Shown: piece after piece, positions 1 through 7,103 of the stretch
Layout of the letters: each line of letters begins with the position of its first letter
Numbering within the stretch: position 1 is the stretch's first letter
Assembly (NCBI GenBank): GCA_003491845.1
Contig: DNBN01000089.1
Coordinates: 1 to 19,925 of the forward strand
Reading direction: 5' to 3'
DNA: 19,925 nucleotides
Source: Porticoccaceae bacterium
GTDB taxonomy: Bacteria; Pseudomonadota; Gammaproteobacteria; Pseudomonadales; Porticoccaceae
Notes under the pieces: model-generated
What the model saw: the letters and a program-made list of their open reading frames with translations, nothing else
What the model was told of the DNA's origin: nothing
The model's database searches: none
Position numbers and translations under genes: made by a program

Positions 1-468
1 AGCCTGAAGACAACCAATAAAAATAGCCATGCTCAGGGTTAATCCTAAAATATTTTTGTTTTGCGAGGATAGCTTAAAAGAAATTAGCAAAAGCCCAGCA
101 AAGATAAGATTAGCCCATGCAATTGAACCAATGCTATGCAATCTTGCAGATATCAAATCAGAAAAAATTAATCCCACAAATACTATAGGGACGGTGGCAA
201 TAATTAAGTTTAAACCAAGCAAAAAGTCACCTTCATTGCGATTGCTCGTCCAAGGCATCCAAGCTTGCAGAAGCTTCAATATGTCGTCTTTAAAATAAAA
301 TACAACTGCTGCTAATGTGCCAGCATGCACAGCAATATCAAACACTAAACCAAAATCTTTAGCTCCAAAAAGTAGGGATGGAAAAAGTAAGTGTGCCGAG
401 CTGGAAACAGGTAGAAATTCTGTGAGACCTTGCACGATTCCAAGAATGATCGCTTCAAAAAGAGTCAT
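1..468 (-). CDS. uppP: Undecaprenyl-diphosphatase UppP/BacA, 3'-truncated by the window edge
   Basis: Integral membrane phosphatase that converts undecaprenyl diphosphate to the monophosphate, recycling the lipid carrier for peptidoglycan and other envelope polymers and giving bacitracin tolerance when overproduced. Translating leftward from the ATG at 466-468 gives 156 residues that stay open to position 1. The N-terminus has the family signature: GIVQGLTEFLPVSSSAHL at residues 10-27, with the Q13xxxE17 catalytic pair and H26. Further hydrophobic segments follow (about 88-105 and 117-133). The second conserved motif (PGxSRS) would lie past the window edge, so completeness cannot be judged. 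The normal length is about 265-275 residues. The gene is divergent from the aspartic protease at 671. The ribosome binding site is weak (TGGAAAAATTAA before ATG). Family assignment is secure. Confidence 0.95.
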   Translation of the reverse strand, partial: MTLFEAIILGIVQGLTEFLPVSSSAHLLFPSLLFGAKDFGLVFDIAVHAGTLAAVVFYFKDDILKLLQAWMPWTSNRNEGDFLLGLNLIIATVPIVFVGLIFSDLISARLHSIGSIAWANLIFAGLLLISFKLSSQNKNILGLTLSMAIFIGCLQA

Positions 469-670
469 TTAATTTTTCCAAAAAAGAGTAGTGTAAAAAT
501 CAGCGCAGATAAGCATTCTAATGCAGTTACCATTATCTTGCTATGCTTGAATTAGTAATCTGCAGGTTCCCAGAGAGTCATAAGATGCTATTGTTCAATA
601 TATTTATTGTTATGGTGCTTATTTTGAAGACACTTAGATTTAATTGCGGATCTCTCTAGGGATATATCCA

Positions 671-1924
671 ATGTTAGAAAAAAAATATTCGACTATAGCG
701 CTTTTACTGATAGCGGTTTTAGCTTTTTATGTTGGTTGGCTGAGCCAAAAACGTGTTCATGGTCAAGTGCTTGCCAAGCATATTGAGAGGCCTTCTGAGT
801 ATTTTGAAACCTTATCAACTGATGTTGAGCAGGTTAATGAGGTATGGGATGAGTTGTCCAAGGAAACTGAGACTGGATTCAACCCAATAAATGTCGACCT
901 ACTTGCGGCATTCAAACAAAGTCTTCGGCTAGAAGATTATGCCCAAGCAATGGCAGAGTATCAGATGGTTGCGAGGACGGTCTCTTCCGATCAACATAGA
1001 GTTGAAGCGGGTAATTTAAAAATTATACTGTTGCAACATTTAGATTTGTTACTTGAAACATCGGCCTATTATCAGTTCGCAGAACTTTCTGAACATTATC
1101 TGTCTATTTACTATGACGATATTGATGTTCTTTTGCGTCTTGGCGCTTTTAATCAGGCTACAGCGTCCTATGCTGAGGCTGTTGCAGTTTATCAATTAGC
1201 AAAAACCTATGCTTATACAAATAAAAATGTTTTGCAGGTAGATCAAGCAATTAACGATTTTATTTCACAAACTGATGCCCAGTTACGTTCTACTGAGTCT
1301 TTGCCAAGGTTGACAATAATTTATGAATTAATGAATAAATATAATCTACTACAACCCCACCATCAGTTGATGCAAGCCAAAGTGTATATGACACTTGGCG
1401 AGTGGACTAGTGCTGAAACTATTCTCACAGAGTTACTCGCAGATGATTTGTCATCCTCAATTGCTCAACGATTGTTATCCGCAATCTATCAGACATCTAC
1501 TAATAACAATAACAGCATAGCTATTGAAAATACTTATAACGAACAAATCGTCTTGAAGAAGCAGCGCAATCAGTTTTTAGTAAAGGTGGGTATCAACGGT
1601 AAAGACGCGACTTTAATGATCGATACTGGGGCATCGATGACTACATTGTCGCAAGATACATTTGAAAAAATGAGTGATAAACATAGGTTTACGCTCCAAG
1701 GTCCACGTATGTTTACTACTGCAAATGGTGTTGTCAAAGGTACGGTTTATCGTGCTGATAATTTTAGCTTAGGTCGCTTTGAACTTAAGGATGTACAAAT
1801 AGCAGTACTTGATTTCGAAATGACCGAGGGGCTAAATGGGCTATTAGGTATGAATATTTTGAGTAATTTTCGATTTTATATTGAGCAAAATAAGGCGCTA
1901 ATCTATTTATCAAAGCGCCTATAG
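671..1924 (+). CDS. Membrane-anchored retropepsin-like aspartic protease with TPR-like region
   Basis: Predicted 417-residue protein. Residues 7-24 form one hydrophobic segment, so it is probably held in the inner membrane with the rest in the periplasm. Residues about 75-275 are helical, with TPR-like pairs (for example around 85-105, 160-180 and 235-265). The C-terminal part (about 290-417) is a single-lobe clan AA aspartic protease. It has the catalytic LMIDTGAS motif with Asp318, Thr319 and Gly320, and the second hydrophobic-hydrophobic-Gly element, GLLGMN, at 390-395. Such single-lobe enzymes act as dimers. The substrate is unknown. I prefer the ATG at 671 over a TTG at 644, because AGGG at 658-661 sits 9 bases before the ATG and the membrane segment then follows directly. 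The gene stops 12 bases before the convergent permease gene. The protease call is firm; the TPR call is by eye. Confidence 0.85.
   Translation: MLEKKYSTIALLLIAVLAFYVGWLSQKRVHGQVLAKHIERPSEYFETLSTDVEQVNEVWDELSKETETGFNPINVDLLAAFKQSLRLEDYAQAMAEYQMVARTVSSDQHRVEAGNLKIILLQHLDLLLETSAYYQFAELSEHYLSIYYDDIDVLLRLGAFNQATASYAEAVAVYQLAKTYAYTNKNVLQVDQAINDFISQTDAQLRSTESLPRLTIIYELMNKYNLLQPHHQLMQAKVYMTLGEWTSAETILTELLADDLSSSIAQRLLSAIYQTSTNNNNSIAIENTYNEQIVLKKQRNQFLVKVGINGKDATLMIDTGASMTTLSQDTFEKMSDKHRFTLQGPRMFTTANGVVKGTVYRADNFSLGRFELKDVQIAVLDFEMTEGLNGLLGMNILSNFRFYIEQNKALIYLSKRL
1893..1920 (-). terminator. Candidate terminator of the MacAB-like operon, inside the opposing gene
   Basis: Perfect 6-base inverted repeat AGGCGC / GCGCCT separated by 16 bases. 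Read leftward it is followed by TATTTT, as expected of an intrinsic terminator just past the permease stop at 1937. It lies in the last codons of the convergent protease gene. The loop is long and the T-run is interrupted, so this is only a candidate. Read rightward there is no T-run. Confidence 0.35.
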
Positions 1925-1936
1925 TCTTGGTTCTTA

Positions 1937-3178
1937 CTACTCATAACGAAGTGCATCAATCGGGTCAAGATTAGCTGCTTTAGCGGCTGGAATAATACCA
2001 AATACTAGCCCGATACCGGCACTGAATCCGAAGGACAGGATGACGGCCCAAAGTGGAACAGTCGCTGACGGCAGTCCCGTCAAATTACTGATTAATGACC
2101 CAGCGCCAAAGCCTAATATGAGACCTAATAGACCTCCCAGTAAACAAAGAAAAACTGCTTCAATTAGAAACTGCAACAAAATGTCGAACCTAGTTGCTCC
2201 CAATGCTTTTTGAATACCAATTTCGCGAGTGCGTTCGGTCACCGACACCAACATTATATTCATAATACCAATGCCGCCTACCAACAATGAGATCCCTACA
2301 ATTCCACCTAATACCAGCGTGGTACTTCCTATAATTTCATCAAAGGTATCCAACATTTGATCAGCAGTGGCGATTTCAAAATCATCATTCGCATCTTGGT
2401 CGAGATTGTGATTTCGACGCAATAGATTTGTCACTTGCTGTTTTACTTGATCTAGTTGTGAGGGCTCATTTACCTGAAAACTAATGATAATGTCCGGTTC
2501 TTCGGCGCCGCCCAATAATGCACGGGTAGTACTAAATGGCAGTAAAATAAAGTCGTCTTGATCAAAACCAAACAATTTTCCTCTCTTCTCGGCAATGCCA
2601 ATAACCTTAAACCATTCTCCTGATACACCGACATGTTGCCCTATAGGGTCACCCTTTATGTCTAACTTAGACATAATTGAGGGACCTAACACTGCAACAC
2701 GTCGCCGACTTTGATCGTCACTGGCATTGAAAAATCGTCCGCGCTCAGGATAAACGGTATTTAATTTTTGGTAGGTGGATGCAGTTCCCACAATCATTGA
2801 GCTAGAGGTTTGCCCTCTATAGGTAATGCCGGCGTTGGAGCCCCACATTCTCACGGTAGGGGTAACATCACTGATCCCCGTGATTTTATATTTTATTTGC
2901 AGGTAATCATCATAGGTTAACTTAGCTCGCACACCTTGTAGCCGCTCTTTTCTTGGAGTGAAAGATTCAACATTGATAACGTTGGTGCCCATGCCGTCAA
3001 ATTGTTGAGTAATGTTGGCGCTAAACCCTTGCACGACAGACACTACGGCTATCACTGAAGCAACACCAATAATGATACCCAAGGTGGTCAAAAAACTACG
3101 AAAACCATGAGCAAAAATTGATTGACCGGCTGATCGCGTACCTTCAATAAGTTTAAATTTTAAGCTAGACACCTGCAT
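1937..3178 (-). CDS. MacB-like ABC transporter permease (FtsX/MacB_PCD family)
   Basis: Inner-membrane permease of 413 residues, belonging to a MacB-type exporter that works with the adjacent ATPase and adaptor. A first membrane helix (about 28-50, HGFRSFLTTLGIIIGVASV) is followed by a large periplasmic domain. Three C-terminal helices follow (about 283-308, 335-362, 374-398). The cytoplasmic coupling segment TERTREIGIQKALGA and the C-terminal LDPIDALRYE are typical of MacB permeases. Classical E. coli MacB carries its ATPase on the same chain; this gene encodes only the permease half. Its ATG overlaps the end of the ATPase gene by 14 bases, indicating translational coupling. The substrate (macrolide, peptide, lipoprotein or other) cannot be read from sequence. 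An outer-membrane TolC-like partner is not encoded in the window. Confidence 0.93.
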   Translation of the reverse strand: MQVSSLKFKLIEGTRSAGQSIFAHGFRSFLTTLGIIIGVASVIAVVSVVQGFSANITQQFDGMGTNVINVESFTPRKERLQGVRAKLTYDDYLQIKYKITGISDVTPTVRMWGSNAGITYRGQTSSSMIVGTASTYQKLNTVYPERGRFFNASDDQSRRRVAVLGPSIMSKLDIKGDPIGQHVGVSGEWFKVIGIAEKRGKLFGFDQDDFILLPFSTTRALLGGAEEPDIIISFQVNEPSQLDQVKQQVTNLLRRNHNLDQDANDDFEIATADQMLDTFDEIIGSTTLVLGGIVGISLLVGGIGIMNIMLVSVTERTREIGIQKALGATRFDILLQFLIEAVFLCLLGGLLGLILGFGAGSLISNLTGLPSATVPLWAVILSFGFSAGIGLVFGIIPAAKAANLDPIDALRYE

Positions 3179-3899
3179 TTACCTCAAAACTAGGCGAACT
3201 TGCCTGTGATTGATTAAGTTGGTCAGACATTAGATGGCCATCTTTTAACGTCACAACTCTATGGCAGCGTTCGGCAATTTCTTGTTCATGGGTAACGATT
3301 ATCAATGTTTGTCCGTCTGCATGGAGTTGGTCAAATAGTGCCATAATTTCTATAGTAGTTGTAGAATCAAGATTGCCTGTGGGCTCATCTGCGAGCAGTA
3401 TGGCGGGTTCTGTTACTAATGCTCTGGCAATAGCAACTCGTTGCCGTTGGCCTCCGGACAGCTGGTTCGGCACATGAGTCATACGATCCTGTAGTCCAAC
3501 CATTGTCAGTGCATTTTCAGCGCGTCGTTTTCGCTCGACCAAGGGTAACCCGCGGTAGATAAGTGGCTGCATCACGTTTTGTAGAGCGCTTGCTCTGGGA
3601 AGTAAATTAAAATTTTGAAAAATAAAACCGATCTCTTGATTACGAATGCCCGCTAGATGATTTTCATCTAGGGTTGCTACATCGGTACCCTTAAGTTTGT
3701 ATTCACCATTGGTTGGATAATCAAGGCATCCTAGCAAATTCATCAGTGTTGATTTGCCTGATCCAGATGATCCAACAATAGCAATATAGTCATTTAAGTA
3801 TATGTCTAGATCAATATGATCCAGCGCATAAAAGCTCTCACTACCCATCACATACCGTTTGGCAATGCCTTTTAACTCAATAATAGTTTGTTTAGACAT
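3165..3899 (-). CDS. MacB/LolD-like ABC transporter ATP-binding protein
   Basis: Cytoplasmic ATPase of 244 residues that powers the neighbouring permease. All nucleotide-binding elements are visible and intact: Walker [10 protein letters not shown] at 43-51, Q-loop Gln95, signature LSGGQ at 147-151, Walker B ILLADEP with Glu172, the D-loop (GNLDS, 175-179), and switch His204. [17 protein letters not shown] and the [12 protein letters not shown] stretch are characteristic of the MacB/LolD/FtsE group. Its start codon shares one base with the adaptor stop (TAATG), and its end overlaps the permease start by 14 bases, so the three genes form one translationally coupled operon. Length is normal for a stand-alone MacB-type ATPase (220-250 residues). 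The Ser/Gln-rich C-terminal 20 residues look like an unstructured extension. Confidence 0.95.
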   Translation of the reverse strand: MSKQTIIELKGIAKRYVMGSESFYALDHIDLDIYLNDYIAIVGSSGSGKSTLMNLLGCLDYPTNGEYKLKGTDVATLDENHLAGIRNQEIGFIFQNFNLLPRASALQNVMQPLIYRGLPLVERKRRAENALTMVGLQDRMTHVPNQLSGGQRQRVAIARALVTEPAILLADEPTGNLDSTTTIEIMALFDQLHADGQTLIIVTHEQEIAERCHRVVTLKDGHLMSDQLNQSQASSPSFEVNAGV

Positions 3900-5131
3900 T
3901 AGTCAGCCTTCTTTTCAATCTCTTTGACAGAGTCGCCATCGCTGAGTTTGCTTAATACTCTGGCCGGACCAATAATAACCTCGTCTTCCAAGGACAAACC
4001 TGAGATAACTTCTTGGACACTGTCATTGGAGATACCCAACTCTACTGGTTTTTTAACTGCTTTACCGTCGACAAGAATAAATAAATAACTAGACGTATCG
4101 GACTCATTTGACGCGCCAATCGTAATTTTGCCCGGCTCTTGCTCAGTATCGCTCTGCTTGTCAGTCTCATCAATATCTTCAAATACAACTGCTTCTATAG
4201 GGACAGCAATAGTATCGTTCTTGATCTCGGTAAAGATTTCCGCCCTGCAGCTCATGCCCGGCCGAATATCAATATCGCCTGTCGTATCAAGAAGAATTTT
4301 GACTGTGAAGCTTAGACCTTGGCGATAGCTAGAACGTTTTGCCGAGGTAGCTATATTTTGTACTGTGCCGGCTAGGGCTTGATCAGGATAGGCTACTGCG
4401 AAAATATCTGCGGTCTGTCCTATTTGAACATTTGCAATGTCTGCTTCGTCGACCAACACTTCTACCAGTATTGAGGAGGGGTCAGCTACGGTAATTAAGT
4501 TAGAACCTGCAATGTTGGTTGTGCCGCTAATAGCCGTTTCTCCAACTTTGATTTCCACTGAAGTTGCGATGCCATCTATAGGTGATCTGAAAACGGTTTT
4601 TTCAAGGCGTTCCATTGATTTGTCTAAGGTTGCTTGAGCTTGAGTCAAAGACTCCTGTCGCGATCGAAGATCAATACGCGCTAATGCGTATTGATTATCG
4701 ATCAGTTCGTAGGCGTCTTGACCTATCATTTTACGTTCAAATAGATTTTTGTTGCGTTGCCATTTTGATGTGATGTTTTTGAGCTCTTGTGTCTGACGTT
4801 CGATAGCGATGGTTTGCAGACGAACATATGCCTGCTGCTGTTCCACATCGGCATTAAATGTTCTTGGGTCCAAGCGCATAAGGACCTGGTCTTTAGTGAC
4901 CTTATCACCTTCTTCTAAAAACATTTCACTTACCTGTCCAATAACCTCAGAGCGCAATTCGATTTGTTCTTTATAGATGAGGGTTCCTGATGCAAGTATC
5001 GAACTCTTGATCTCCTCAATTTTGGCATTCTCGATGTTTACCAAGACAGCAGAAGAACTGGCAGTTTGCTTGAAATAAGCAATAGCTACGAGCGCTATCA
5101 ACACACCAACAATAATAAGATTCTTTTTCAT
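3899..5131 (-). CDS. MacA-like periplasmic adaptor (HlyD/RND-type membrane fusion protein)
   Basis: Periplasmic adaptor of 410 residues that would link the inner-membrane MacB-like permease to an outer-membrane channel. The order of parts is: N-terminal membrane anchor (4-20), first half of the lipoyl/barrel-sandwich domain (about 55-92, with VIGQVSEMFLEEGDKV and RLDPRTF), an alpha-helical hairpin (about 94-175), the second lipoyl half (about 180-205, FRSPIDGIAT), a beta-barrel (about 218-300, ending near IRPGMSCRAEIF), and a membrane-proximal domain (about 305-398). Residues 318-347 form an acidic, low-complexity insertion rich in Asp, Glu and Ser, apparently a flexible loop within the membrane-proximal region. 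AGGA lies 12 bases before the ATG, a rather long spacing. It is the first gene of the coupled adaptor-ATPase-permease operon. The family call is firm; the substrate is unknown. Confidence 0.93.
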   Translation of the reverse strand: MKKNLIIVGVLIALVAIAYFKQTASSSAVLVNIENAKIEEIKSSILASGTLIYKEQIELRSEVIGQVSEMFLEEGDKVTKDQVLMRLDPRTFNADVEQQQAYVRLQTIAIERQTQELKNITSKWQRNKNLFERKMIGQDAYELIDNQYALARIDLRSRQESLTQAQATLDKSMERLEKTVFRSPIDGIATSVEIKVGETAISGTTNIAGSNLITVADPSSILVEVLVDEADIANVQIGQTADIFAVAYPDQALAGTVQNIATSAKRSSYRQGLSFTVKILLDTTGDIDIRPGMSCRAEIFTEIKNDTIAVPIEAVVFEDIDETDKQSDTEQEPGKITIGASNESDTSSYLFILVDGKAVKKPVELGISNDSVQEVISGLSLEDEVIIGPARVLSKLSDGDSVKEIEKKAD

Positions 5132-5251
5132 AGATAGTTCATTTCCTGTCTTTTAGTTTGTCGCTCTTTTAATTCTTCGCTTCTGATGAAAGCCAACAAG
5201 AACCCTGTAGCGTTTTGTTATCTTAAAATGCTTCGTTTTTGGCGTGTGATT

Positions 5252-5956
5252 TTAACCTGAAAAACTTACATAAAGGGCCCAAATTAGATACACAATAAAT
5301 GTGGGGGTTAGTGCGATCAAACTACTTTGTTTAAAGGTTAAGTTTAACCAGTTACTGAGTCCTAGAGCGGCAAGACCAATAGACCAAAGGCTAAATAAAT
5401 CTAAACTGTTCATAAGATTAAACCAAGGGCTAGAGGAATTTGAAAGGAAGCCAAAGCTAGTGGGAGAAAGATCTTCAAATGTAACTAGGCCCTCCATAGA
5501 GAACATTATTACCAGCATCGAGAGTAGGACAGATACGACTCCCGGCATACTAGTCCACCAGCTAAACCCAAGCCACATTCTGTATGTCATTACAGTTGTG
5601 CTATATGCTTTAGACACTAAATAATAGAATAAAGCCGTGATAGCGTTGACACTAAAAATCCCAATAACTCCACCTATTAGGGTGCTCAACAACATTGAGT
5701 TCTTAGTCATATATTCAGCTGTGATTTCAAGCTCTTGCTGGCTCATATTATTTTCGATAGCTATTTTCTCGAGCATTTTGTTGACCATCCAATCAAAGTC
5801 TACTACCGAAAAATAGTATAGAAATAGTGTGGTTGTAGTACCTATGAGTAAACCGAATGGCGCCCAAGACCAGTGTTTTTTCTCTTTTATTAGTGCGAAG
5901 GTTTCCGTTGGCGTCGTTAGTATATCTAAGCAGGCCTGAAGTGCATTGGTTGACAT
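5252..5956 (-). CDS. Yip1-family multi-pass membrane protein
   Basis: Predicted 234-residue inner-membrane protein resembling bacterial Yip1-domain proteins. It has a short soluble N-terminus (PTETFALIKEKKHWSW, 16-31) followed by about five hydrophobic segments (32-52, 88-113, 132-152, 187-205, 213-231). The start at 5954-5956 is chosen because AAAGGAG sits 8 bases upstream; the reading frame stays open further upstream to 6082, but that stretch is not hydrophobic and lacks a good ribosome binding site. It lies 120 bases before the MacA-like gene on the same strand and may be co-transcribed with it. Its function is not established, and a role in export or assembly of the MacAB-like system is inferred from position only. 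The ribosome binding site lies within one arm of an 11-base inverted repeat (listed separately). Confidence 0.75.
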   Translation of the reverse strand: MSTNALQACLDILTTPTETFALIKEKKHWSWAPFGLLIGTTTTLFLYYFSVVDFDWMVNKMLEKIAIENNMSQQELEITAEYMTKNSMLLSTLIGGVIGIFSVNAITALFYYLVSKAYSTTVMTYRMWLGFSWWTSMPGVVSVLLSMLVIMFSMEGLVTFEDLSPTSFGFLSNSSSPWFNLMNSLDLFSLWSIGLAALGLSNWLNLTFKQSSLIALTPTFIVYLIWALYVSFSG

Positions 5957-6101
5957 AACTGAAGCTCCTTTAACTAGTATTGTTACGTTAATTTCCTTTT
6001 TCCGTAGCCTTCCGAAGTGATTACATAAATAGTTCGGATGTGAGACCACACACAAACTAATTGTTCGATACGTGCAAGTCAACTATCGGAGAGCTTCAGT
6101 T
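5957..6101 (-). promoter_or_regulatory. Leader with inverted repeat that could occlude the Yip1-family gene's ribosome binding site
   Basis: AACTGAAGCTC at 5957-5967 and its exact complement GAGCTTCAGTT at 6091-6101 form a perfect 11-base inverted repeat around 123 bases. In the leftward transcript the proximal arm begins inside AAAGGAG, directly before the start codon, so pairing would bury the ribosome binding site. The distal arm begins 28 bases past the stop of the LysE-type gene. Smaller stems lie inside (TCCGAA/TTCGGA at 6011-6016 and 6033-6038; CGATA/TATCG near 6066-6088). A possible promoter, TTGACT at 6082-6077 with a poor -10 (TAGTTT) 17 bases on, would start RNA after the distal arm. 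The complementarity is seen directly; the regulatory role is inferred. Confidence 0.35.
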
Positions 6102-6129
6102 AACAATTATGCGATTGGGTACACGTATA

Positions 6130-6741
6130 TCATCTAAAGTACTGGCCAACTAGGTCTTCAATGACTGGCAATATCGCTACTAGTAACAAAGCTGCCATTA
6201 GAATATTAAATCGTTTCCCGTAGACAGGGTTGTCTAGGAAATTTTTCAGCGAGGCGCCAAATACTAGCCATATGCCGACAGACAGCGCCGCAGTAATTGA
6301 AAAAGCAAAAGCAATAAATAGGACTTCTCCAAGTGGCGCACTGCGTGAGGTATACGCTGAGATTGCACTTGTTGCCATGACCAATGCTTTCGGGTTTACC
6401 CATTGAAATAGCAATGCTTGCCAAAATGTTAATGGCTTTGAGGCCTCGGTGCTAATTGAGCTAGGTTGTGTGGTCGCAATTAGCCATGCAAGATACAGTA
6501 AATAGCCAATACCAAATACTTTTATCACTTGGTGTAACAAAGGATAGTTTTGTAATACAAGATTAAATCCAAGCCCTACGGCCAAAACCATTATAGGTAC
6601 ACCAATAGTGATGCCTAAAAGGTGAGGGCAGCTCCTTTTAACGCCGAAATTAACACCGGAGGCCATTATCATGATGTTATTCGGTCCGGGGGTGATTCCT
6701 GCTGCTGAGGTGAATAATAGTATGGCTATGTAAAATTCCAT
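6130..6741 (-). CDS. LysE/RhtB-family amino-acid exporter
   Basis: Inner-membrane exporter of 203 residues, the usual length of the LysE/RhtB family, whose members expel amino acids such as lysine, threonine, homoserine or leucine. The N-terminal signature is clear: ITPGPNNIMIMASG at 16-29 inside the first membrane segment. The second conserved element, FQWVNPKALV, is at 112-121. About six hydrophobic segments are visible (1-25, 40-62, 69-90, 112-130, 137-160, 177-198). The Arg/Lys-containing loop around 33-40 is also typical. The substrate cannot be assigned from sequence. The gene is divergent from the sugar transporter at 7104 and lies 173 bases upstream of the Yip1-family gene on the same strand. 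No strong ribosome binding site precedes the ATG (TTGGACAG is about 11 bases off). Confidence 0.92.
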   Translation of the reverse strand: MEFYIAILLFTSAAGITPGPNNIMIMASGVNFGVKRSCPHLLGITIGVPIMVLAVGLGFNLVLQNYPLLHQVIKVFGIGYLLYLAWLIATTQPSSISTEASKPLTFWQALLFQWVNPKALVMATSAISAYTSRSAPLGEVLFIAFAFSITAALSVGIWLVFGASLKNFLDNPVYGKRFNILMAALLLVAILPVIEDLVGQYFR

Positions 6742-7103
6742 TATGCTAGCTGTCCAAGTGTCGAGGGAGTCATTATTGCTAGGTTCAGTTTTTTTTAATA
6801 GTACCTGAGGCTACTTTAGACTGTTGCCAGTGTTGCGATGCGTCTTCTTGACAGTCCTTCATACTATATTTATCCAGAGTATTTGTATTCGTATTGCAGC
6901 AGACATCTTCATGTTACGGTTGTTTTTCATGTTACTTCTTTGTAAATATTTTTTTTATTGCTTTAAAATCGATTAAAGAGTCGCTGGAAGAGACCAAAAG
7001 AAGTTTATCCACAGTAAACTGGTTGCATGATGTTTGTTACCCCCCTATGCTCCCAGGCTATAACGGTTTTTAACATATGGTCAAATAACTTTTGGAGAAA
7101 CAG
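6742..7103. promoter_or_regulatory. Divergent control region between LysE-type exporter and sugar transporter
   Basis: No gene is seen in these 362 bases. Rightward, a candidate promoter has TTGTAA at 6940-6945 and TAAAAT at 6964-6969 (18-base spacer), placing the start of RNA near 6976. A 10-base direct repeat, TTCATGTTAC, occurs at 6908-6917 and 6926-6935, exactly 18 bases apart and just upstream of that promoter. A palindrome lies downstream at 7002-7020. The ribosome binding site GGAG at 7094-7097 is 6 bases before the transporter ATG. No convincing leftward promoter was found for the exporter. Confidence 0.4.
7002..7020. promoter_or_regulatory. Palindrome AGTTTA-N7-TAAACT, candidate operator, containing a DnaA-box match
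   Basis: Perfect 6-base arms around TCCACAG, about 26-44 bases downstream of the predicted RNA start of the sugar transporter gene. The form fits a dimeric repressor site (LacI- or GntR-like sites are of this size), but no regulator gene lies in the window. The stretch 7005-7013 reads TTATCCACA, the consensus DnaA box. Only one copy is present, so an origin is unlikely. Confidence 0.3.

Noticed and set aside
29..298. Plus-strand open frame of 89 codons at the left edge
   Set aside because: It lies opposite uppP, whose family signature on the minus strand is unambiguous.
7005..7013. Replication origin
   Set aside because: Only one DnaA-box match and no AT-rich unwinding region with clustered boxes, dnaA, dnaN or parAB genes nearby.
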